Assembly (NCBI GenBank): GCA_023260395.1
Contig: JALQVI010000010.1
Coordinates: 1 to 37,729, forward strand
DNA from: Candidatus Nanopelagicales bacterium
GTDB lineage: Bacteria > Actinomycetota > Actinomycetes > S36-B12 > UBA5976
Length of the DNA: 37,729 nt
Direction: 5' to 3'
Part shown: positions 15,601 through 23,494 of the stretch, piece after piece
Layout: each line of letters begins with the position of its first letter
How positions within the stretch are numbered: the stretch's first letter is position 1
Translations under genes and position numbers: made by a program
The notes under the pieces: generated by a model
Database searches by the model: none
Told to the model about the DNA's origin: nothing
The model's input: only the letters and a program-made list of their open reading frames with translations

Positions 15601-18600
15601 CAGCTGTCGTTGACAATGGCGGTTTCCCAATTTCGGGTTATCGCGCAACTGCAACTCCTGGAAATGCGAGTTGCACAACGACTGGAACATCGTGCTTAAT
15701 CAAGGGCCTTGATCGCGGCCAACGATATTCATTCCAAGTTACGGCAACTAATGAAGAAGGCACGTCTCAGCCGTCACGAATCTCAACGCCAGCTGTTGGG
15801 GTGGCCACAGAAGCACGTGATCAGCCGTATGGATGTGTAATCACTGGCGGTTTGCGTGAAATTGAATGTTGGGGAAACAATCAAAATGGACGTGCGACGC
15901 CACCAACTAATTTTGATCACGTGTCGCAAATTACATTGGGATCCGACCACGGTTGTGCAATCAATGACTCTGGAGAATTACGATGCTGGGGAGTGAACAA
16001 CAGCGGAAATATTCCCGCAGGCTTAGATTCTGTTATTAAGATTTCGGCTGGCCGCTACAAGACCTGCGCTATAAATTCTCAGCATGATTTGCGTTGTTGG
16101 GCAACGGATGGTCAAGTTTCAATTCCTGACACGGTCGGTAAAGTCATCGACGTTTCAGTCGGCTGGGAAGAAATATGCGCGATACGTGAAGACCGATCGG
16201 TAACGTGCTGGTCGGTTAACTGGGGATCACTGACAGATCCGGAAGTTGCGATAACTGATGCTGAATCCATTGCTGTTGGCCAAGGAACCGCATGTGCTGT
16301 CTCCGTCGGGGGTACCTTGCGCTGTTGGGGTAATAATGCAAACCTCTGGTTACCGACAGATCTTGGACGTGTTAAAAAGATTGACATTGTAGAAAGTCGA
16401 GGCTTTTGTGCAGTTACGGTGACAGATCAACTTCGTTGCTGGGGTGAAGATTGGAATGGCCGTTTTAGTCGTCAACCTGCAAACCTTGGTTCGGTATCTG
16501 ATGTTTCCGTAAATGACGGAATGACTTGCGTCGTCTTGCTTGGTGGTAAGGGAACTCGCTGTTGGGGTGTTCCAGACATCAATTGGGCTGATGGTATGGC
16601 TCCGGGGTGGCGTTATGGTGCAACCCTCGTCGCATCTGTTCAACCAAGCGCGCCGCGTAACGCTGTTGCAATCTATGGCGATAGTAAAGTGACAATTCAG
16701 TTTGATGCCCCACTGAGTAATGGCGGACTTCCAATTACTTCGTATCTAGTTAAGGCTCGAGGAACGACAAAGAGCTGTGAAGTTGCCGGAGACGCAACGA
16801 ATCTTGCGTGCGATGTAACTGGCTTAACAAATGGTTCAACATACACGTTCTCAGTCGTTGCTCGAAATGATGTCGGTACCTCAAAGAGCGTGGCAACCAT
16901 GAAGTTGCTTGATATTTCTGGTCGCCGAGGTCTCGCGTATTGTGCAGTCAAGGTCGATCACAAAGTCACCTGTTGGGGTTGGATTGAAAACTTTGGGGTG
17001 AAGGATACTTTGCCTGCGGATCTTCCGTTGGCGAAAAAGATTGCGATCAACTGGGATGTGGATGCAGGTTGCATCATCACGCTTCAAGACACAGTTCGAT
17101 GCTGGGGCGGCGGCTGGGGCGGCTGGAATGGCGCTTTGGTTTCACCTCTTGCCCACGTTACTCAGTTAGAGATGGGCCAATATCACGCTTGTGCGTTGAC
17201 TGAAAGTGGGGCCGTGACTTGTTGGGGTTACTCAGAAGGCAATCGAACAGCTGTGCCAACCGATCTTGGTCCAGTATCCAAAATATTTATGTCGATGGGA
17301 TCAACATGCGCACTTCAGCGAGATGGTCAAGTCATTTGTTGGGGAAGCATCCTGCCGCCCTCTGAAGTTACGAGCCAGTTCACTGACGTTATCGATTTGG
17401 GTATTGCAGATGAAGAATGGTGTGTCATTCACTCTGATCATTCACTCGGTTGTTATGGCTATGTCGGAGAAGTATCAGCGGTTCCTGCAGAAGTAGGCAC
17501 TGTAAAGTCAGTGACGCTTGGCGAACGTAATGCCTGTGCAATTCGCATGGATGACAGTGCGGTGTGTTGGGGCAACAATGATTACGGCAAGAGTGAAGTC
17601 CCCGGCAGCGACGTTGGAGTCGCAAAGATTGTCGCCGGACGCGAGGCGAGTTCTTGTCTAATTGATTTCAATGCAGATGTGGTGTGTTGGGGTTACACCG
17701 GCGATACCCGCTCTGAATCATTTACGACGCTTTCTGCCAAGCCAGGCGGTGCGCCAAGTTCTCCATTGAATGTTCGAGCAACGAATGCACCTCGTGGCGT
17801 GCGAGTGACGTGGGATGTGCCCGCAGAGAATGGTGGATACCCAATTACTGGCTATACCGCCAGAGCTCAACCCGGGAATAAGTCTTGTTCGACAACGGTT
17901 GGCGTTTCGGTTAACCCATTAACTTGCGTGATTGTTGGTATTGAAAGTGGCGCGCAAGTAAATGTTGGCGTAACTGCCACATCCGTTGCAGGAACCTCGG
18001 ACATGTTTACTTCGACATTAGAAACCGCTCAGGTTTCAGTCGAGTATGAACACGTTTGTGCGGTCACTAGCTCAGGCACGGTCAAGTGTTGGGGCAACAA
18101 TGACAATGGCCAAACGATTGTTCCATCCAACCTAGGTACCGTTACTCAAGTTGCTACATCGGTACGTGCTTCATGTGCTTTGAATACACAAGGCGAAGTT
18201 CGTTGTTGGGGTGAAGCGAATACCGGTGGCATGGCGCCGTCGGATTTGGGAGCAGCCACCAAGATCACTATGGGCATTAGTAATGCATGTGCTCTCTTGG
18301 TCGATACCACTGTTCGTTGTTGGGGTGAGAACGGAAACGGTCAAAATAATATTCCGGCCGGAACGACGAATGTGACAAGCATTAACGCGCAGTCGCGTTC
18401 CACGTGCCTTGTTTTCGCTGACAAGTCTTCTAGCTGTTATGGCCAAGTGTGGCCAGTGCCTAGTGATCTTGGTGAAGTACTCGATATTATTGGTGACGAA
18501 TGGCATACCTGTGCGATGTTGGTTGACCATTCATTGAGATGTTGGGGCGATGGAAACTGGTCCTATGTGCCAAGTGAATTCGCAGCGCCGAATTCGATTA

Positions 18601-21600
18601 AGGCCATCCAAGTTGACTGGGCTACAACGTGTGTCATTAAAGCTGACGACATGGTTTCCTGTTGGGGATATCGCGGCTCATTAGGTAGCGAGAACTTTGG
18701 TGCAGTGAAGTCAATTTCGCAGGGCTGGCAAGCGCTATGTGCTGTGAAAATGAATGACCGCGTAGTTTGTGGCGGCGAGATTCCTCGAGTGAATGCGGTA
18801 CCAGGCATTTTGCTCACGAATGTAACGCTCGACGTCCTTTATGCACCAACAAGTCCACGTGCGATAACGACGAATATTGTTGACCAGTCGGTGGTGGTTT
18901 CGTGGGATACGCCGCTTTCGGACGGGGGATCACCAATTACGGGGTACACCGCATACATTCCGCAAACGAATTCAACGTGTACGACAACCGTTCAAGACGA
19001 AAATCCATTGTCATGTGCTTTGAGTCTTCCAAGCGAGGCAAATTACGACGTCATTGTTTATGCGACGAATGCAATTGGTGATTCCATCCACTTCACCTTC
19101 AACGCGCCGCGTAAGCAACAGATGTATTTCAGTCCATATTCCGTTAATGCCACGGCATCTGACGGCGAGGTTGTCGACATGGTGTCAAATACACCAAATG
19201 TTTGCAGCGTTGTTTCGTCGATGGCCTCTGGTGCAGGTCCTTCGACATCGCGCATTTCATTGGATCATCCTGGAACGTGCACGTTGACCGCTTCTGTTCC
19301 TGGAGGTGCGCCATCAGTAACACGATCATTTATCGTCAAAGCCGCCCATCGCTTCTCGGGCTTGAACTACAAGATCATGTACTTCGATCGAAACATTCGC
19401 TGGTCTGATGACGGTCGAACTGTGTGTCGCGAAGGAACAACTCCACTTATTGATAGCGTCACAACGTGGCCAAATGGTCGACTTTTTGATACAGACTGCT
19501 CTGTAAATAATTTCATGGTTCATTACTCGGGAAGTATTAAGTGGCCTGGAGTCTATGACGGAACGACCACGACTGACGTTACTTTCCATTCGGTCACCGA
19601 TGATGGTTTCCATCTTGAGATTGATGGGGCAACGATTATTGATGACCCGAATTACCACGGTGACGGTGGTCCAACCTCGGCTCCGATTACTCATCTTGCG
19701 GGACGCAGCTACCAAATTGATGCCTGGATGTTCCAAGGTGATGGCGGTTGGTCTTCACGACTGTTCTGGAACCTAGGTGATGGAAATGGCGAAGTCGTTG
19801 TACCGTCAACTGCCTTTGTTCCAGGTATTGACCTTCCAAAAGAAACGCAGTCACTAACGTGGTCTACCCAGACCCTGGCTCTCGAGTCCGGTCGTGTTGG
19901 GCAGATCTTTAACTTGGCTGCCTCATCAGATGCCGACACGGCTGTCGTTTCTTATGGAACAACAACAGGAGATGCCTGCGAAATCACTGGTGAGAACATG
20001 AATCAAGTTCAGATCATTGACGATTCAAGTCCTTGTACATTCACTGCTTCGAGTGAAGAATCCAATGACATTCAGGCCGCAACACCAATCGAACATACAA
20101 TCACCACAACGGCTGGATTTGGTGTAACTATTACTGAAACTGGCCTTGCGGGAGCTTTGCCTTATTACTTGGATGGTTACATTCCTGGAGTTGGGTATAG
20201 CGGTAATAACTACCGCGATGTATCAGGAACTTCCAACGTTCTCGATCCTCAGTCTCATACGGTCGATCTCTACTGCGTGCCTCAAGATCGCGGACTATCA
20301 CCAATTTCATTAGCAACAGGTATTGCGCTTAGTGAAAATGGACAGTTCTCAACGTCCGTTGAAATTCCACGCAACATTGGTGGTGTCGCAGGCTGTAAGT
20401 TGGCCGGCGCGGTAACTGGTGAAGGTCTGGTGGATACTTGGGCTTCATTGGAATCAGATCCAATTCGCCCGATTTATATCGGAACCTCGTTTATGAATAG
20501 TGCGCCTGTAAATGTTGCGGTCGACTATTGGGGAACCGATGGCTACTCGGCTTACGGCCTCGATTGGGCATGTCCACTTTGTGCCATGCATGCAGCGAAC
20601 GAAAACGGTTCATTCGCAGTCGCCAACCAACGCAATCCAATGGCAGTCGACACAGTCAATCACTCGATGTGGAGCTATGCGGGTACGCATAATCCGATGT
20701 CAGTCAATGACAACTTCAAGTTGGCTGATCCACGTGATTCGGCGGCAACGGTTGACTACTCGGATTTCACTGTTGACCGTCAGCCGGTGTACACCGCGAA
20801 AATGGCCATGGATCTTGGCTCCACATTTGGAAGCGACTATCCAGCAATAGACGTTCGCGTAGGAACAGACTCGCAAACTGGCGCATACATCATCACGGAA
20901 ACTTCGCCACTTTGGCGATGCACCACTGATGGAGCGAAGTTGTGGAGCAGCAATTGCGGAGATGTCATTAAGGCTCCTGTTGAGATGACTCGAATTACTA
21001 CGTTGCAACCAACGGGTACTTCTTATTACATAGAAGACAGCTACATCTCTACAGATAGCAATTCTCACACCCTGGTAACGGCGTCAGAAATGTATTCGAC
21101 GAGCGCAGCGAATCTGCAGTTTAAGATCACTTCCGGAATTGAACATCCGATGGCGAACTTTGACTATGTTGCCCAGAGTCAAAACATTGTGGGAACTGGT
21201 TCCACGATGAAGATTCTTACCAAGTTTGATGGTGCGGGTGACGTTGCAGATAACACTGTTATTGGATCTGCGAGCTTCTCGCCATCACCAACTCGATTTG
21301 TGACGGCTAAGACAGGGCCGAACGATACTTCTGCCCATGGAATGAACGTCGTTTACGCTGATCAAGTATTGCCAGCAAATGGTCACGCAGTAACGATGCG
21401 CCAGGCTTACACAGTTGCTCGAGACGATTCAGCTGCGCAGGAAGCAAGCCTCACAGCTTCTGCTTTCTTGTCATCAGGTCGTTCAGTACTCGGACAGCGG
21501 ATCTCTGTTGATTCCGTCGAAGATCGCGACTTTAGTGATGCAACAACAACAATTCGGGGAAGCTCAACTGCTTCGCTTCCGATTGCATATTCATCAACGA

Positions 21601-22427
21601 CGCCGCGAGTTTGCTCTGTGGGATCGAGCACGCTGAATGGACAAGTAAGTCAGGCAACCGTTACTTTCGCCGGTGCAGGAACGTGTCACATAAATGCTAC
21701 CCAGCCGGGAAATGATTATTTCCTAGCGGCAACGAGCCAAACCGAGTTCTCGGTTCGATTGAGCGCTCCATCATTGCCACGAAATGTCACTTCAGTAATT
21801 TCAGGCTCTAAGGCAACGATTAATTGGCTCGAACCTGAAAACTCTGGTGGCTCGGCAATTTCAAAGTATGTTGTCACGGCTACAAGTGGCGTGGAAATCA
21901 AGACAGTGACTGTAAATCGTGTTGGTAACGGTGTAACACCTACAAGCGCAATATTTACAACGTTGCGTCAAGGCGTCACTTACCAAGTCACTGTCACGGC
22001 AACCAACGTTGGTGTTGGCTCGCAGACAGAACTTACGTCAACCGCATCGACAGCCGTCTCTGTAAAACTTCCAACCGTTATTTATGTCAGCGGCTTGAAG
22101 TGGACGGTGGTGGGCAACAAGCCAGTCAAGGTAGGCAACACGCTGTCGGCAACGAAGGGCACATGGGCAGGTGCTGGAATCACATACAAGTATGAGTGGT
22201 ACCGATGCGCCAAGATCTACAGCACACCTGGCACAACTGGCGTAGCTACAACTGTCCCTAAAACTGGCGCAGGTAAGTGCGTTGTTATTGCCAAGGCCAC
22301 TGCTGCGACATACAAGCTTGTAGCAGCGGACAAGGGCAAATTCATTGTTCTGTCGACCAAGGCAGTTAATGCAGGTCTCGCAGCAGGTGTGACGATGTAC
22401 ACCAAGAGCACGGAAGCGGTTAAGTAG
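12660..22427 (+). CDS. Giant secreted multi-domain protein with 35 RCC1-like repeats
   Basis: From the proposed ATT start the product is 3255 residues. The track start (GTG at 12792) would drop 44 residues that form a clear signal peptide (INTRKFLSSRSVRWLKVSRI, then a hydrophobic alanine-rich stretch ending ASASA). The order is: two Ig-like (Big-type) domains to about 215; FN3; five blocks of seven RCC1-like repeats (about 316-2041), each followed by an FN3 domain; an Ig-like domain; PA14 (about 2230-2389); an Ig-like domain; an unrecognised stretch (about 2486-2955); an Ig-like domain; FN3; and a GTW/YEWYRC-type C-terminal module. There is no LPxTG or terminal membrane segment. RCC1 propellers and PA14 bind partners or glycans, so an adhesive or structural surface role is likely but unproven. 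It is divergent from cotH. Confidence 0.85.
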   Translation: MNTRKFLSSRSVRWLKVSRIAAVTTALAIGASVLGASPASASAGVTPQVLAWDSNPASSAPFAYNAILPLAASSDSGLAVTFGTTTPEVCTVDGSSLTIISGTGTCEYYAEQLGDDTFAEATRLTESVAVEKLAQTISFSGINNQSDASPDPTLVFSVDSTLEAIATSNTPAVCTVASGTVHIVTPGTCSITVSQPGNNNYSAATPVTQRFVISSSRPAMPQNVWIERGSHQVTVHWNEVTNVGDAAIDSYTATANPSGPSCSTAANQTSCVITNLNDGTEYGISVFATNAYGNSPVTTPMGLGTAVDVPMWEAPYSCGIDGSKHVQCWGDNSYGRATPPSDLTNVKSIGVSDIHACALTEAGRVVCWGYNDDGRSTVPADLPVAEQLSVGDTQNCIVANGGDLRCFGANAQAYDIPSDLGPVTSVSAGFADICAIKTNGQVVCWGNNRGGIESLMPTGLSNAVQVSVSLNTACVLKADHTFVCWGDELPGQTQPTITGDIRKVESNSYQTCVLTTTGKLTCWGEDWWGRISRKPADLPPVSDFEISRTHVCVSLSQGGGVRCWGYDNSQAVQVAGSLVYGSKILMASVPSVPRNVFARRGDQSATISLDPPLNNGGAPISSYSVVTVGFPTKQCTIDPTDPNLSCTVEGLTNGRSYSFVVRAVNVAGSSMPAVPLDAIYVSGSSGYTQCAVLANHTVTCWGWNPDSYVIRTVPSDLHNAVAVAIPATDEGACAVTTEGTIRCWGTGWGVNVFQGPGVPTDSGYVGITASVYNICAWKSNGAVVCWGWDGTGQVSGVPSGAVSKVTATHEHGDCAVMQDHTFTCWGISRGLDTSSAPSQVKDFVGSTNAWCAIDMADVLSCGGDGNIANNIPVDIGLVKSVAIEISNACAIKMDDTVVCWGGNGYGVTNVPADLGGVRSVYIGWVESACAIRLDGMPQCWGHVEAQGAVPTGVVVTPGRVPRAPNGVGARNTTVGVEVSWSAVVDNGGFPISGYRATATPGNASCTTTGTSCLIKGLDRGQRYSFQVTATNEEGTSQPSRISTPAVGVATEARDQPYGCVITGGLREIECWGNNQNGRATPPTNFDHVSQITLGSDHGCAINDSGELRCWGVNNSGNIPAGLDSVIKISAGRYKTCAINSQHDLRCWATDGQVSIPDTVGKVIDVSVGWEEICAIREDRSVTCWSVNWGSLTDPEVAITDAESIAVGQGTACAVSVGGTLRCWGNNANLWLPTDLGRVKKIDIVESRGFCAVTVTDQLRCWGEDWNGRFSRQPANLGSVSDVSVNDGMTCVVLLGGKGTRCWGVPDINWADGMAPGWRYGATLVASVQPSAPRNAVAIYGDSKVTIQFDAPLSNGGLPITSYLVKARGTTKSCEVAGDATNLACDVTGLTNGSTYTFSVVARNDVGTSKSVATMKLLDISGRRGLAYCAVKVDHKVTCWGWIENFGVKDTLPADLPLAKKIAINWDVDAGCIITLQDTVRCWGGGWGGWNGALVSPLAHVTQLEMGQYHACALTESGAVTCWGYSEGNRTAVPTDLGPVSKIFMSMGSTCALQRDGQVICWGSILPPSEVTSQFTDVIDLGIADEEWCVIHSDHSLGCYGYVGEVSAVPAEVGTVKSVTLGERNACAIRMDDSAVCWGNNDYGKSEVPGSDVGVAKIVAGREASSCLIDFNADVVCWGYTGDTRSESFTTLSAKPGGAPSSPLNVRATNAPRGVRVTWDVPAENGGYPITGYTARAQPGNKSCSTTVGVSVNPLTCVIVGIESGAQVNVGVTATSVAGTSDMFTSTLETAQVSVEYEHVCAVTSSGTVKCWGNNDNGQTIVPSNLGTVTQVATSVRASCALNTQGEVRCWGEANTGGMAPSDLGAATKITMGISNACALLVDTTVRCWGENGNGQNNIPAGTTNVTSINAQSRSTCLVFADKSSSCYGQVWPVPSDLGEVLDIIGDEWHTCAMLVDHSLRCWGDGNWSYVPSEFAAPNSIKAIQVDWATTCVIKADDMVSCWGYRGSLGSENFGAVKSISQGWQALCAVKMNDRVVCGGEIPRVNAVPGILLTNVTLDVLYAPTSPRAITTNIVDQSVVVSWDTPLSDGGSPITGYTAYIPQTNSTCTTTVQDENPLSCALSLPSEANYDVIVYATNAIGDSIHFTFNAPRKQQMYFSPYSVNATASDGEVVDMVSNTPNVCSVVSSMASGAGPSTSRISLDHPGTCTLTASVPGGAPSVTRSFIVKAAHRFSGLNYKIMYFDRNIRWSDDGRTVCREGTTPLIDSVTTWPNGRLFDTDCSVNNFMVHYSGSIKWPGVYDGTTTTDVTFHSVTDDGFHLEIDGATIIDDPNYHGDGGPTSAPITHLAGRSYQIDAWMFQGDGGWSSRLFWNLGDGNGEVVVPSTAFVPGIDLPKETQSLTWSTQTLALESGRVGQIFNLAASSDADTAVVSYGTTTGDACEITGENMNQVQIIDDSSPCTFTASSEESNDIQAATPIEHTITTTAGFGVTITETGLAGALPYYLDGYIPGVGYSGNNYRDVSGTSNVLDPQSHTVDLYCVPQDRGLSPISLATGIALSENGQFSTSVEIPRNIGGVAGCKLAGAVTGEGLVDTWASLESDPIRPIYIGTSFMNSAPVNVAVDYWGTDGYSAYGLDWACPLCAMHAANENGSFAVANQRNPMAVDTVNHSMWSYAGTHNPMSVNDNFKLADPRDSAATVDYSDFTVDRQPVYTAKMAMDLGSTFGSDYPAIDVRVGTDSQTGAYIITETSPLWRCTTDGAKLWSSNCGDVIKAPVEMTRITTLQPTGTSYYIEDSYISTDSNSHTLVTASEMYSTSAANLQFKITSGIEHPMANFDYVAQSQNIVGTGSTMKILTKFDGAGDVADNTVIGSASFSPSPTRFVTAKTGPNDTSAHGMNVVYADQVLPANGHAVTMRQAYTVARDDSAAQEASLTASAFLSSGRSVLGQRISVDSVEDRDFSDATTTIRGSSTASLPIAYSSTTPRVCSVGSSTLNGQVSQATVTFAGAGTCHINATQPGNDYFLAATSQTEFSVRLSAPSLPRNVTSVISGSKATINWLEPENSGGSAISKYVVTATSGVEIKTVTVNRVGNGVTPTSAIFTTLRQGVTYQVTVTATNVGVGSQTELTSTASTAVSVKLPTVIYVSGLKWTVVGNKPVKVGNTLSATKGTWAGAGITYKYEWYRCAKIYSTPGTTGVATTVPKTGAGKCVVIAKATAATYKLVAADKGKFIVLSTKAVNAGLAAGVTMYTKSTEAVK
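13605..18783 (+). repeat. Five seven-blade RCC1-like propeller blocks separated by FN3 domains
   Basis: I counted the CWG-type repeats (consensus VPADLG-V-I--G--HACAL---G-VVCWG, about 37-40 residues each). They fall into five groups of exactly seven: about 13605-14395, 14715-15515, 15825-16610, 16930-17710 and 18045-18783. The gaps each hold one FN3 domain. Each of the 35 repeats has two cysteines, spaced C-x9-C in 32 and C-x10-C in 3. Seven repeats per group is what a closed seven-bladed propeller needs. Repeats are protein-level; the DNA copies have diverged, with only the TGTTGGGG-like core recurring. Confidence 0.88.
19347..19825 (+). other. PA14 domain within the giant protein
   Basis: About 160 residues starting HRFSGLNYKIMYFDRNIRW and including VTFHSVTDDGFHLEIDGATI and YQIDAWMFQGDGGWSSRLFW match the PA14 pattern (strand, DDG-hxh loop, then an aromatic-rich closing strand). 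PA14 domains often bind carbohydrate in adhesins and glycosidases. Position within the chain is after the five propellers. Confidence 0.75.
20115..21530 (+). other. Unrecognised region of the giant protein (about 470 residues)
   Basis: Between two Ig-like domains lies a region I cannot assign. It begins GFGVTITETGLAGALPYYLD, includes DLYCVPQDRG, CPLCAMHAANENGSF, NQRNPMAVDTVNHSMWSYAG and WRCTTDGAKLWSSNCGD, and ends with a beta-rich stretch near QAYTVARDDSAAQ. It is rich in Tyr, Trp, Asp and Asn with few Lys, as expected for an extracellular beta-structured domain. No catalytic motif was recognised. Confidence 0.5.
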
Positions 22428-22481
22428 GGGAGTCAGTAACAGGTAAAGAGCTGAGGGAAGCAGGTTTTTTAAAGCATTGAC

Positions 22482-22498
22482 AGATTGTCTGACAATCT
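22482..22498. promoter_or_regulatory. GntR/FadR-type operator in the aldolase promoter
   Basis: AGATTGTC-T-GACAATCT is a perfect 8+1+8 inverted repeat of the form bound by FadR-subfamily GntR proteins. It abuts TTGACA (22477-22482). A TATAGA at 22510-22515 could serve as -10 with a poorer -35 inside the operator. The distance from TTGACA to TATAGA (27 nt) is too long for one promoter. A second copy lies before the gntR gene. Confidence 0.75.
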
Positions 22499-22570
22499 TG
22501 GAAAACTCCTATAGAGTGGGCGCAAAGCCCGATTGAATAAGCCAATTCGGCCCGCGCTCAAGGAGTAACA

Positions 22571-23476
22571 ATGTCTCGCAAAAACGCCAATCTGACCGGA
22601 ATTTTGGTCGCCTGTGTCACGCCATTCACCGAAGACGGCAGTGCTGTTGACGTAGCGAACTTACATGCTCAAGTTGACCGCATGGTTGCAGCTGGCGTTC
22701 ACGGTCTCGTGCCAACTGGTACGACTGGCGAATTCACGACCTTGACCAATGTCGAATACGAACAGGTCATCGCTGAATTCGTCAATGCTGCAAACGGTCG
22801 CGTATCGGTTGTGCCAGGCATCGGTTCAACATCAACTGCACGCGTCATCGAGCTCGCACAGCATGCAGAAAACGCCGGCGCCGATGCAATCATGTTGCTC
22901 CCGCCGTTTTATGACGCACCTGCATTCCCTGCACTCAAAGTTTTCATGACCAGCGTTGCTGAATCCATCACCATCCCGATCATGTACTACAACGTTCCAG
23001 GTTGCACCGGTGTTAGTTTGTCCGCCGACCAACTCGCCGAACTCGGCGACATCCCTGGCGTTGACTTCATGAAGGACACTTCAGGCGACGCCGTGTCATT
23101 GACCAATCTCATTGTCAGCAAGGGCGACCGTATCCAAGCATTCAACGGTTGGGATTCACTTACATTCGTAGGTATGTCACTTGGTGCCAAGGCATCGGTC
23201 TGGGGAATGGCCGGCTTCATTCCAGAGCTCGCTGTCGAATTGTGGAACACTCTCGCACGCGACAAGAACCTCGAAGGTGGTCGTGCACTTTGGGCAAAGT
23301 TATGGCCAATTGCAGACTTCGTTGAGTCAGTGAACTATGTCGCAGCCGTTAAGGCAGCACACGAACTCATCGGCTCACCAGCCGGACCAGTTCGACCACC
23401 AGTGTTGCCATTGAGTGGTGAAGACCGCGAGACACTTCGCAGTTTGCTTCAGGCTGCAGGCGTAAAGACTGTTTAG
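22571..23476 (+). CDS. DHDPS/N-acetylneuraminate lyase-family aldolase or dehydratase
   Basis: A 301-residue TIM-barrel class I enzyme that starts at ATG after AAGGAGT. The substrate carboxylate-binding loop PTGTTGEF (about residues 48-55), the catalytic-site Tyr in MYYNVPG (about 138), and the Schiff-base Lys in DFMKDTSGD (about 167) are all present. The family includes 4-hydroxy-tetrahydrodipicolinate synthase, sialic-acid lyase, sugar-acid dehydratases and hydroxyproline-pathway deaminases. A dedicated FadR-type regulator directly downstream and a GntR operator in its promoter point to catabolism of a 2-keto acid rather than lysine biosynthesis. The actual substrate is not determined. Confidence 0.85.
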   Translation: MSRKNANLTGILVACVTPFTEDGSAVDVANLHAQVDRMVAAGVHGLVPTGTTGEFTTLTNVEYEQVIAEFVNAANGRVSVVPGIGSTSTARVIELAQHAENAGADAIMLLPPFYDAPAFPALKVFMTSVAESITIPIMYYNVPGCTGVSLSADQLAELGDIPGVDFMKDTSGDAVSLTNLIVSKGDRIQAFNGWDSLTFVGMSLGAKASVWGMAGFIPELAVELWNTLARDKNLEGGRALWAKLWPIADFVESVNYVAAVKAAHELIGSPAGPVRPPVLPLSGEDRETLRSLLQAAGVKTV

Positions 23477-23485
23477 TCTGACAAA
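23473..23485. promoter_or_regulatory. Second GntR-type operator copy before gntR
   Basis: TTAGTCTGACAAA shares GTCTGACAA with the site at 22482-22498, and 12 of 13 bases match across GTCTGACAATCTT versus GTCTGACAAACTT. It overlaps the aldolase stop codon and lies 9 nt before the gntR ATG, suggesting autoregulation. Confidence 0.6.
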
Positions 23486-23494
23486 CTTAAACCC

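Noticed and set aside
13640-18780. Recurring TGTTGGGG-like DNA word as a possible CRISPR or DNA repeat array
   Set aside because: Spacing is in multiples of three, and the word encodes the Cys-Trp-Gly of the RCC1-like blades; the rest of each unit has diverged.
22571-23476. dapA for lysine biosynthesis
   Set aside because: The catalytic Lys and Tyr fit the whole superfamily, but the dedicated FadR-type regulator and paired operators indicate a catabolic paralogue.
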